From Amphibalanus amphitrite (lineage: Eukaryota > Arthropoda > Thecostraca > Balanomorpha > Balanidae), in the NCBI RefSeq assembly GCF_019059575.1, contig NW_024881842.1, forward strand, positions 372,001-436,000: a stretch of DNA of 64,000 bases. The letters run 5' to 3'. This document shows, in pieces, positions 35,272 to 47,500 of this stretch; position 1 is the stretch's first letter, and every line of letters starts with the position of its first letter. A program made the translations under genes and the position numbers. Under the pieces are notes generated by a model that was given only the letters and a program-made list of their open reading frames with translations, was not told the origin of the DNA and did no database searches.

Positions 35272-38190
35272 GCAGGCTACGGCTACAGATCCGTGCGACT
35301 GGCTCGCACGGCTGACTGCGGATCTTGGCTGTACGGATCCTATTTGTTCGACACTTATCCGTATGGCTCCAGAATGTATGAAAAGGCTCACACGGTTCGG
35401 TAAGTCTGTATGGCTCCGGAGTGTACGGATCTTGCTTGTATGGATCTGGTCCGTACGATTGTTCTCCGTGTAATTATAATCCGTATGACATCGGATAGCT
35501 TCGGCGACAGTGGGAATCGGATGCCGCTTCATACGCTGGTTTGGTGTAGTTAGGAGGAAGGTGGGAGCTAGTTTCATAATCGGCCCTGCCACTCAGTCAG
35601 GGAATAACAGCTGAGAACGGAACAACTTAGTCATTTAGGCATTGTGACGTTAAGTCGCCAGAGACTGATTTGTTGCGAGCCGATCAGCCGCCAAGAATCG
35701 TGTGACTCGCAGGGTCACGCTCACGCTCTCCGCCCTAGCCTTCCCTCTCTCCGACCTGTCTGCCGTAGCGCTGCTGGGGCATTTTGCGGCTCCTCCTCAG
35801 TCGCTCAGTCGATGACCGAAGCCAGGTGGCGGGGCGGCGGATACGAGTGGAGACACTTACTGAACCACAATACTTTGGTCTCCCCGCGCGTTCGTGATAA
35901 GGTTGCCGGCCCCGTTTGGTCGACGTATGTTGGTGGTGGAGGTATACCAAAGGTGTTGTGTGTTCGGTGCCGGTGTTCGGGTCCTTGTGTGCCGAGGTCC
36001 ATGTCACAGTATCGGACCGATGGGGATCTCTGGTCGGTGTGAATTTGTCTGGAGAAGCGAGCATTCGCCGCTGGAGGGTCTAGGCGGTAAGCTCATTAGT
36101 CCAGTACGTATTTGTAAGTGACACTGATTAACGTTGAGTAATTTAGTGATGGACTGTTGAGCGGCATTTATCCACCAACGCGGCACGGCTCTCAAGGCGA
36201 CATCTATTGTTCAGACAGTGAAACCGAGTTTGTATGTCGGGTAAGACTGTTGCATCTCTGGCTAGATGTTATACAGCAAGTTGTATTTACTATTTACAAG
36301 TCAGGTACGCATGAGATTGACGTTGCATATAGCTTGATTGGGCCATTTGCAGATAAATTTTAGACATTAAAGCTTCCTCACTCTTTAAGCTTCGTATATG
36401 TTACATTTCCTACTCTAAGCTTCTTGTATAATCGTCGATTCCAATTTCCATGCGTCAGTCTCATAACATGACCTTAATATAATAACAGTTATAGCGACCA
36501 GGATATCCAATCATGTTAAAACATTTCATTCCAAGCTAAGGACCCATTTCCTCCGCTCCCCTGTTGAGTAAGAGGCAGGAGCATCTCGCTCCTGACGCTT
36601 ACTCAACAGGCATTTGAACCCGTTAATTGCAGCGAGCCGCGAATGTGTTGCTTTCTTGTTAAGCAATAAGACATTTCCCGATTCTGACGTTAAGCGGCAA
36701 GCCCGTTGTATCGCCAGTGATATGATGGCCGATAATGAGTTTGTCATTAGTTAATGCTACGTTTAGTTATTCTTGATAGCCAGCAAAAGCTTGTATACCA
36801 AATGCCTCACTGTCTATTTCTAAGCCGGTGTACTCAATGATAATGGTGTACTCTCAATAAGCCGGTATTTGACCGCACCGTGCAATGGTCTTTGAGCCAA
36901 GACATAATCACCACCGCAATCTGTTATTGATGTTATCCCACCTTAAATGGCGATGTGAATATGAGATCGATGCTCCGATGCACAATTATGCTTCGGTGCG
37001 TGACGTTTCCGTAACTGGTCAATGACATTGTATGGTCTGATGTTGCCATATTGTACGAGTATGTCATGACACCACGGATGTGTGCACGCTTGTCCGGTCG
37101 ATTTTTACGATGACCAAGCTGCTCGTCTTGTCAGCTACGCCGACGTCTTGCCGAGTCTGATTCCCGAATCGTCTCACGTCGCCTCCGTAGTCTCCGTCTG
37201 CATGCGCCAGATTTGTAACACGGCTGGCCCGGCGCGGAGCTGTGGCCTCCCGCTCCCCCACGCGCGCGTGCATGGGTTTATGTACCACCTCCACTCTCTA
37301 GTCAGTACACGACAGTGGTCCTGGCTGCTCACATTATACTAGTCAAAGCGGGCCGATTCTGGTCGCGTCGCCAAACTATACAGGCACCAATGTTATATTA
37401 TGTGGTGTCCGAGTTAGCGTGTCTGGGTTGTGTGTTTCGCGTTATCGGTTTGGTTTTGATTCATATCCATCTGGTCAAATATACTACCGAATGTATGGGT
37501 TTGTGTTTAGGATGTCGCGATTGGATGACTGATCTGAGACCAAATGAGAAAGCGAACGGCCGCTAGGTGGCATATTTTGTCGGTTGACCATGCACAAGTT
37601 ACCTACCAACTCTGAATATTTGGGGCTAAACAAAATGCAATGTGTGATCAATCATTAACAAAAAGGCAGCGTAGATACTAAACAATGATATATTTGCAGT
37701 GAATGTTGCATTAGGCGAACTCATTTCGCAAGCTATCTAATATGTATGACATGCACACGAATATTTCATAACAAAAGGTGATCTCTTATCATCAGTCGAC
37801 ATTACACTTGCAAAACATTATGTAATTCATCGCTGACGACACATCAAACCACGTTTCTTCAAAAAATACATTGTCACTCCACCAGCCCGACAAAACGTCA
37901 AAGGTTTCGGGATCCAATCTCCAGAACATGACACGAGCTAGTCTCATCGTCACAGATCTCGACTTGGGAAAGGGGACATCGTCGTACAAAGATTTATGAC
38001 AAGATGGCTAAAAACAGGGCCCTGCTTTTCATTATCCAGCATGCTAATTACGTGCAATGTTATCCCACTCACACTATCACAACTGAGCCATCACACTATC
38101 AAAACTAATCAATTCGACACTATAACGCATGACACGATAATTCCCTGGCTTCATTGCTTCATGAGACTACACTGCTTTGTCTAATCGCCC
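35272..38190. other. Intergenic between DNAJC16 and fukutin (convergent)
   Basis: It follows the DNAJC16 stop. At 35290-35470 there are degenerate GTACGGATC/GTATGGCTC repeats. One hairpin near 36560 is listed separately. No gene was found in the remaining sequence. Confidence 0.45.
36560..36610. repeat. 51-base hairpin
   Basis: CCTGTTGAGTAAG pairs perfectly with CTTACTCAACAGG. A second stem, CAGGAGC with GCTCCTG, closes a small loop (ATCTC), separated by a short internal loop. It is compact and GC-balanced and of unknown role. Confidence 0.55.
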
Positions 38191-38405
38191 TACAGTCTGT
38201 CTTAAAAGTACCGCGCAAAGTGACGGTGGATCCATCAAGCCTGACCGATGAAGGACTGCCAAATTTGAGTCACCGAAGCAATGGACATCCTCGTCCATTC
38301 CCCAGCTCCATTGGTTCGGTGACTTTCAAATTTTAGCAGGCCCTTCCTCGGTCAGGCTTGATGGATCCACCGTCACTTTGCGCGGTACTTTTAAGACAGA
38401 CTGTA
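38191..38405. mobile_element. TA-flanked palindromic MITE (mariner-like)
   Basis: The arms of about 86 bases begin CAGTCTGTCTTAAAAGTACC and are nearly perfect inverted copies. The loop is about 40 bases, and TA lies on each side (38191-38192, 38404-38405). The ends resemble Tc1/mariner ends. It lies about 140 bases beyond the fukutin stop codon, so it may be in that transcript's 3' UTR. Confidence 0.8.
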
Positions 38406-38545
38406 CAGAGCATCACAGCCCAGCATCAATCCCACTTCTTTATACAGAGTCGATACGACTCATCACAGGTCCCCTCAAACCGAAACTGGAAAACCACCAA
38501 CTGTCTTATCAGCTGCACAGATCACGATTCCAACAACGGCACGGT

Positions 38546-41500
38546 TCACGGCTCCAACAACTGCACAGCTTCATCCATCTGTTCTGGCGTCCAGTAGCCG
38601 TTTTCGCGCACATTGGGCGGGCTGCTTTTCCAATCCCAGACGGGTTGTGGCACGCGCCACTCTGGCCCGTAGTTAGAGATCAGGTAGCGCTCGGTGTCGC
38701 ACGGGACGCGAACTCGCAGCTCTCGAAACTCGGTCCAACACAGCTCGAACGCGGCAAAGTCGTACCTGGGGACGGCGAGGGCGGTTAGAGGTGCGGCGAC
38801 AACATGGCTAGAATAACGGGCTGCTGGTTTCAAGGCGTTTCGTAATTGTTTGTAAGCAGGAAAATCGATATAAACAAAAGCTAGTTTGCTGACATACTCT
38901 AAAACAATCTAGAGATTTTAGACACTTTAGGTATGAGCAACACATAATAGGAGACGGGTTCAAAGGGAACAAACTGTAAAACGCTTTATTTAAATTACAA
39001 TTATCTTAGTAAACATCGAACGATGTTCCGGATCGTCATTTTACATTAAATCAGTTTGTTTACATTGTTTCCCTGACATGAATTTAAATCCTTCTACGAA
39101 AGCTTACATTGTTTCTTTTTATGTTGTCACCAGATTTTGGGGAGAAGACGCCAAACAACAGACAATGTGAAAGCGGATAATGTGAATAAAACATGAGCAG
39201 AGTTTTAGAGCAAAGGCAGGCTTAATGATAATGAGCCGGAATAATTAACGCATTAACAGTTAACACTGTACGGTTCACGACAAATCATCTTATCATTTAA
39301 CCTTGGCAGGGGTCTCACGAACTCTAAGAATAGCTCTAACGGCTGCACCGGAAGATGAAATCAGACCTATGAATAGAAAGACATGAGACGAAACTGGGCG
39401 TATATAACTACATAACGCCACCTGAATTCCCTGCAAGTTCGGACCTCAAAGCTTATCTTTATTTTCCGACAACTCGTGATTGTACTAAGCCCCATCAACC
39501 CAAACTCACTGGCAATTCGGACCTAGTCCAGTCACGAAGACTCAAATTTACTTCATGTCAATTCAGTCCACTAACCCACCTGAACTTTTTGCCAGTTCGA
39601 GCCTGCGTTCCACCGTTCCACAGGATGTCCCCCTCCTCATAGAAGAAGAAGATATCCAGCTTGATGTTATCCGGCGACCGGAAACTCAGCTCCAGACTGT
39701 CTTCAGGCAGTCCGAACCGGTGTACCAGGCGCAGACGCCGCTCGGCCATCGCCTCGACAATCTGTGCGAGGCTCGGCAGTCTGGCATCCCCGGCCCAGTC
39801 GCTGACAGAGTCGATCCGTACGCCGATGTCCACGTCCCCCATGTAAGGCACAAAGTCGCACTGCCGGTAGTAGCCTGGTGGACAGAAGGGGAGGGGGAAG
39901 GGGTCAGTGACGTGGGCCGGTGTGTGTAGACAGCAGGCGATACCGGTTGAAATGAAAGGCAACGGCGTTGTCGATGAAAGAGCTGAGAATTGAAAATGCA
40001 CGCCACCAGTGCAAGTTAGCGTGATTTACAATGAACACAGCTTGTGTCCTGCGTAGTGGTATTATAGTTGTTTTATAATATTCCCCAAACAAAAAGGATC
40101 TGTGAGTAGGTAGCATCCGAATCCATTTCCCCTATCCGAGATTAATTTGCCTATGCTTGTTCAGATGGTAAAGCGGATAATAGGGTGCATGAGTGTTTAT
40201 GCAGAAAGTGATATCCTATCAAGGAGTAGAGCCAATGCAGTTCTTGATCGACTGTTATAGCTTACACGGGCGCATATGAATATGGCATCCAGGCGCGCTA
40301 CTGACTTAGAATGGAAATGACGCTTATCACAGGCCATATCAATAATGTAAGCCTTGGCATCCTGAACTGACAACAACCAGTACCTAACGACTAACGACCA
40401 CCCCGAAAGAAACTAGTCACAGCCCGCAATCGTTTTATTATCAACCAGAGCAACATGCATGCAGCAAACGCTGGAAATCCCAACATTGCGAACAATGTCG
40501 GCTCTTGGTCGGCTCCACCCTGACTTTGCAATAATCATCGTCCCTGTCTTACTAAATGATTACAATGCACAAGCCTTACAATGCCGCTTCGCCTACACAA
40601 AGGCCCAAGAACGGTGTAGGCTCGGTGCTGCATTTGATATGAAGTCCGTCTGCATTGTTTTGGAAAAGTTTTGGTAGGGGTGATGAAACCTAGAGTACAC
40701 ATTGCTGCACAATGACGTTTTTAAGGAAAATGGTTCGCCTGATCTGGGGAACAGCCGCATTACCTCATTCATAAATTTGGATGACTGGAGGAAATACCTG
40801 GCAGTCGCATGCTATCGAACGATTCGAACGATATTTTCCATTCATTTTCCCACTACCGGTCGCGGGCAGATGTCTGTCACGATTGGTGCCATTGAGTCAC
40901 CGCCAATGTCTAGTTTAGACATAGTCATTGTCGAGCTGACTCACCTAGACAGGTTCCAGTGTCTGGTGATGTCAGTGCCAGGGCTGCGGAGTCGGAGTCG
41001 GAGTCGGAGTTGGAGTCGGTCGGAGTCGACAGTTGTGACCGGAGTCGGAGTCGGAGTCGGATTCGATTTTAGAAACCCGAGCCGGAGTCGAAGTCGGAGT
41101 CATCGAAAATCTGTCGACTCCGCAGCCCTGCTAGGTCTGCGGAGTCGGAGTCGGGAGTTGGAGTCGGTCGGAGTCGACAATTCTGCCCGGAGTCGGAGTC
41201 GGAGTCGGAGCTGGTTTTTGAAAGCCGGAGTCGGAGTCGGAGTCGGAGTCGCCGAAAATCCATCGACTCCGCAGCCCTGGATGTCACCCATACACGATGA
41301 GCTGACTCAATTGTAGTACCTATAGCCACTAGACAGGTCCCACTGCTGAAACGACTCACCTAAAAAGTGTTACTACTGAGCTGACAAATGCTACTGAGCT
41401 AGACAAATGCTGCCCCAAGTTGACTTTACTGCTCTATACAAATCCCACTCCTAAACTAACTCACCTAGACAAGTCCCACTGCTGAGCCAGAAGGGCGCCT

Positions 41501-44500
41501 CGAGCTCGTCCAGAGCGGCTGCAGCAGCGGCCAGCAGACGCCAGGCACGGTGTCGGAACCGCTCGGCGTCTGCGGACGCGTCTCGTCCCTCAGTTACGTG
41601 GAACTGGTGTGCCCTCTCCCGGTCACAAGGGATGAACCGGGAGGAGAGCAAGTGACGAACGAAGGCGGGTCGGTCGGCTGGCTCTGACAGTACAGAAGAC
41701 TTGCTTCTATCAGCCAGACGGAACCTGCAGAGAGACAGAGAGGGCAAGAGTGATGTAGAAATATGAGGGAGTGAAATATGACCATCTGCGACCAGGGTGC
41801 AACGGGAACACAGTTGACGCCATTTGTTCACGCCACTTGCTCAAGATTACGGTTTTTAAAGTGTGTAATCTGAACAACACGGACTTAGTGAATCATGCAG
41901 ATTTAAAGACACAGTCGTGACATTGAAATTATTTCTGTGCTCAGTCCGAAGATCTTGTACAAAAACAGGTTTCGGTTCGTTTGCTGCGTTTCAATGTGGA
42001 CGAATCGAATGTCACATTTATGTCGATATAATAAGATATAAATCATCCAACGTTTCAGCTCCACATATTTTGATGGTTCATTTCATTGGGAATATTCTAA
42101 AGCGAGGTGTACCGTTAATTCTATGTGACTCCCGCCTGCCAAACTGACGAATCAAAAACTGGTTGGAGGACGCGGCCACACACAGCTGCAGCGACAGCGG
42201 CCAGCAAAGCCGACAAACGGGGAAGAATGCACTACGAACCGCTACGCCACACATCAAGGGTTTGATTGAGAACAAAGGATCATAGCACAAATGACGCAGA
42301 CATTTTCTGGGAATGATCACTTCTTCCGTGGCCGTGACATTCTTGGAAAGCGCTTTACCCAATCGTTCTCATTGTGATGGTCATAAAAAAGGGAGCTTTC
42401 GTTTCCACGAATTGAATACTTCATATCTCTTTGACAGTCACGACTTCGGCAACGAGCTTTAAATAGTTCACTGCTAGCTACGCCGTCCGTATCTGACCTT
42501 GGCGCGCAAAAGCAGTTTCACTGTACCAGGGTATACAAAAACGCATGTTTAAAGCGTTTAGCATCTATTGGCATTTGTGAAATATGTTTTTATTTTTAGG
42601 CCATGCAATCAAGCAGTAACACTTTTTATCAAAGCTCATGAATTCCATTTTGTTTGCAACGAGACTTTCCTGGTGGTGACTGTACAGGCGTGGGAACCGA
42701 CTAGACAACCATAAAACGGGATCACCGTAAATAATATTGGAACCCAATGGGAGGCAGCCTCATCCTGCACAGTGCACACTGCACACATTGCCTGACATTC
42801 CTTAAAAAACGTAGGTATATAGGTATATTCCTCAGCTGTCTGATCAATCATACCCATGCGCTTCAAATAAACATCTGATATTTTTCGGTTACCTAATAGG
42901 GGACATCCACACCACTACGAACAAAAAGATATTCTTCCCAGTTGCTTGCTGTATGTACCTAAATAGCACGGCTTCTGCCCAAATGAAGACCCATAAACCC
43001 ACGACTTCAGAAGACGGGTCAATCATCTAGTCGCTACATTTTTTCGGTCTGGTGAGGCAGAATTTCGTTATGTTTCAGGCATTTGGAAGGCCGGAGATGT
43101 ATCGCAGCAGCGAAAAGCTAGCGTCCATTTTTCCGAAAACTGGTAGGTATGTAGCTGAATAAAGTAAAACCATTTACACTATGCCGGTAAAACGTTTACC
43201 GCAGAGATGGCTGATGTGAGTGAAATATGATATCGCATTCACATCCAAATTTATTGCACGTCGATGTCGAGTCATACGGAACCAAAAGCGGACACAGCTT
43301 TTGAGAAAGAATGATCTCTCAATGGTGCTAATGAGGACAGCTATTGACAGGAAAACGTTGCACTTAACAATTGAATTTCACACAATGGCAAACTCAAAAA
43401 TCAACAGATGGGGACTAATAACTGCTTAAATTCATATTCGTGACACGAGCATCTTTGGAGCAAGTGGCCTTTATTATTCGATTTAACAATTCAACAAATG
43501 ATCAGTGCGACGGATGACAAAGATCCACCACATCGTATAAAGGCCGGCATTGCAGAAAAACGATGCAAAAGGTCAAAACGAAATTTACAAAAGTTGTCAT
43601 TCCAGGCCCCTGTTCATTGTCATAATACAGACGGACATGAATGTGTTGACATTTCAGATTCCAATGAACCTGGCCTGCGGTGGTGGCGCTGGCATTCAGT
43701 AGGCAAGAACACACGAAAGACATTGGCGTTGTGGCATGTTGACATTGAGTAGGACCCAGGAACCTTGTCTTCGGGCGTCACAGCCTTGTCAAATTAAAAA
43801 CACTTATTTCTCGCAAATGAAGTGCTTGCGGTGGTGGCAGGCAATGTCGTGCCAGACGATGCCTTCTCCCGGGTAGAATTCGTTGAGCACCGCCAGGCAG
43901 TTCTCACGACCCTCGCGGTTGTCGGGCTGGGGCCGGCCGGCGCCTCCGGTGGGTCCCCAGTTTTCGTAGCAGCCCTGGCCCCGGTTGCAGACGGGGGTGC
44001 GGGCCCCGTCGTTCCACACGAACTGTCCTCCCTCGCTGAGGCGCTGTCCGGACGTCCAGTAGAACTCGACCTTGCGTCCGCCCCTGGGCAGTCGGCGGTT
44101 GATCTCCTGCTCCTTCTGCGGCGAGGTGAGCGAGACGAGCCTCAGTCCGAGCTGGCGACACTCGCCGGCCGCCTGGTCCCACGTGTACTGGCCGCCGCTG
44201 TGACGCGGGTTCTCCCAGGACAGGTACAGACCGTCACTCTTGGTGGCTCGCTCTCTTCCAAGGGGAGTAGAGAGCGTCTTAGAAACCTTGCCAAACGACA
44301 CAGATGGTACGAAGCCGCCAGTAGTTATTCCGAACTTCGCCGCGGGGGAACTGAAGTCTTTGCCGGAGCTGAAGTCACTGAAGCCACTGCTAGAACTGAA
44401 GTCACTGAAGTCACTGCCGGAACTAAAGTCTTTGCCGGAACTGAAGCCACTGAAGTCACTGCCCGAACTAAAGTCTTTGCCGGAGCTGAAGTCGCTGAAG

Positions 44501-47500
44501 CCACTGCTGGAACTGAAGTCACTGAAGTCTTTGCCGGAGCTGAAGTCACTGAAGTCACTGCCAGAACTAAAGTCTTTGCCGGAACTGAAGTCTTTGCCGG
44601 AGCTGAAGTCACTGAAGTCATTGAAGTCACTGCCAGAACTGAAGTCACTGCCGCCGTGGAGAGCCTTGAAATCAGTGGTGGTGAGCTTCGGAGCTTCATA
44701 CACATCCGAGAGCTTGGGAGCACCGTAGCCGCTCTTGACTTTGGGCGCATCGTACCCCTTCGTAACCTCGGGGACGCCATAGTCCTTGGAGAGTTTTGGG
44801 ACACCATACTTGTCATTCGGCGCCTTATACAGCAGCGTCTCGACTTTGGGTGCGCCGTAGCCAGTGATGGGTTTCGGCGTGCCGTATCCTGACCGGGACT
44901 GCCGGCCGCCGTACCCGCCGGCATTCCGGTACGTCGGGACGTAGTCCTTCTTCAGTTTGGGTGCGCCGTAGCCGGCAGCCTCATGGAAGCTGCGGAGAGG
45001 TCCACCGGCCGCCGCCAGGCCGAGGAGGGCCAGACAGAGAGCTGCGGATGCCGGGGCCATGACTGTGCTGTGACCGACGTCGAAACACTGGTGCCGACCG
45101 ACCGCGGAGCAGTGATTAAATACGCAAACTAGGCTGCGTGAACTGTTCAGCATTACCAAATCACTGTTTGGCGCTGTTCGAATGATACAGATTGCGAAGA
45201 TTGCACAGAAGCACGCAGTGTTGCATTGTTGAAGTGGATTGCTGTGCTGTTCCATTGTATACAGCCAACACGGGGTGACCATCTGATCATGGGGCGTCGC
45301 GTTGCTCCACCTGTCCTCTGCGGGCACACAGTACCAACCACAAAAATAACTGTGCAACAGGCCGTGGACAACAACGTCCAACACGACTGTCAGTCCCCGT
45401 TGACCTTCGCTGCGAGCGATATTCTGTCGACCGGACGATTCAGTCGGCAGTATCGCACCTTGGAGATGCACATCGTCGTGTTACTTATTGTAGCGTGCAA
45501 GGATTTAAACAGCTGTTACGTTTTGCACCGTCGAATGACAGAGATATTAGGGAATTAGAGGAAACGAAACGCTAGACCAGGGCATCCAAAGTCGTCGGCC
45601 TTATAAGTGTAATCAAACTGTGTGATCAGAGTGTAACTGGAATTCTTGACCATATCTGATATGCTAAATAAGTCATGGTATAACTCACAAAATGTTACCC
45701 TTCTTCAGTACAATAGTTAACTGTAAAAATAGCACATCTTGCTCCACCAATGGTGTGACGTTAACGTTGTAAGTGAGCTTCAACTCGAATTATCCAATAC
45801 ATATGACATGTTGATGTCTAACAAAGCAATTATAATCCTTGAAACGGTTCACCGTTACTTGTTAAATGGCTCAGCATTTCTTCAAACCACAAGCCAAAGT
45901 GCTTAAACATGACAGCCAAGACAAAGCCAGCTTTCATATTTTAGGAGGCGATGTATCTTGAATAACACTGAGATCTCAAGGTAAGCAGCATGTCTGCACT
46001 CTTTTGGGACAGAGGTGGTGAAGGGGTAGCAAACCTTTTTCTTCAAGTCTTCTATGATTCACGTCTAGCACCAGTACAGTACATATTGACTGGATGTAGC
46101 AAGCTGTTGAGCTGAACCGATTCTTTTTTATATTTTTTTTCAAGTATGTATTATCGAACGATCGTGACATATCATCACAGTCACTTCATCGCGACACGAG
46201 CGGCGATCACAGCGTCATCGTTGGCTTCATCGAAGAAAGACCGCACCCGTAAGTGACCGAGGGCGGCACCGTTGTAGAGCAGCCGTTCTGCGAAGCCGGT
46301 GAAACCACAAAGCCAGCCGAGGTAATCACGCAGGCCCACAGAAGCAACAACAGCCAATACTTAAAAACCAAACTTACAACCTAAGGAAGGAGGGTACACA
46401 CTACCTGAGCCAAAAAAATGAGCTGATTCTTTGAGGGTAAAAAGGACCTAAGTACCTATGCATTTATGCAACCGTATGACTTTCAGGCACGATGAATATA
46501 CATTAGAAATGTGGAAGTCTGCATTTTTCTATGTACACCCAGAAATCGTTAAGATCATTCGGACTCCTTTCATCAGCGACAGCGGTCCGGTGAATCGATT
46601 TCACTTACGACACGTGCATCGTGAGGCTTAGATGATCTAGAATTAGGTGCAGAACGAAATGATATGGTAAACAGACAAGCATGTAAAGATATGGTAGTCA
46701 TGCATTCATTGATATCTACTTAATCTTGCGCTGCAAGCGAATTCATTTCAATTTGAGTACGATGGAAAGAATGGAAAAGATAGAGAAAGAGAAGAGAGAC
46801 ATGGAGAGAGAAAGAGAGGGAGAAAGAGAAAGAGATGAGAGAGATGGAGAAGACGAGGGCATAAAGAGAGAAGGAGAAATAAATAAATAAAAGATGAGAT
46901 GTCACAAGCAATTTAACCCGCCATACCCGTTCTCCTCTGGGCCGTGCGCTCGCAAAAAAAAAAAACGAGATGAGTCGTCTTCTGGTCACAATCGTTCGGA
47001 GACCCGAGCCAATCTCGACTGGAGTCTTCGCCATGCTGTCCATTTTCATTCCTTATTTCACGTGTAATAAGGTGTTTCTCGCAGGCAAGCTTTCTGTGAG
47101 GCTTCAAACTACCACCACCCGATCAACGCACCTGCCTATTTCTACCGGACTGACTGGGTCGAAATGGCAAACGCACACGGGGTCATTTTGATTGCTGAAT
47201 ACAAGATACTTAAGTCCAGCAGTTCCGGTAAAATCCTATAAACCGACCGTAAAGTCATAAGAAATACCTAATGCGCCAGCCCTATTAAATATTTCCGTGA
47301 AACCTGGAACGCCTGTGAAAAAAAAATTAAAGATATTACGAAGTTAAAATTCGTGCACAAACAGGCCATGCAAAGCGTCTGAGGGCGGCTAGTAGAGTGG
47401 GGGAGGATGCTCTAATGAGATGTGACATGAGGGAATTTGTAGTAGGTATAGCTAAAAATACCGGCAAGACGTCGTTTGGTTTAAAGCTGCACGGCAGCGA

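Noticed and set aside
43822-44892. 356-codon open frame on the plus strand opposite lectin 1 (and similar antisense frames at 47819-48610 and 58742-59602)
   Set aside because: They are mirror images of the GC-rich lectin coding DNA, repetitive in the same places, with no signal peptide or known domain.
45061-45471. Upstream extension of the lectin 1 frame to 45471
   Set aside because: The region contains the TATA-like box and leader; the start at 45060 gives the signal peptide shared with the paralogues.
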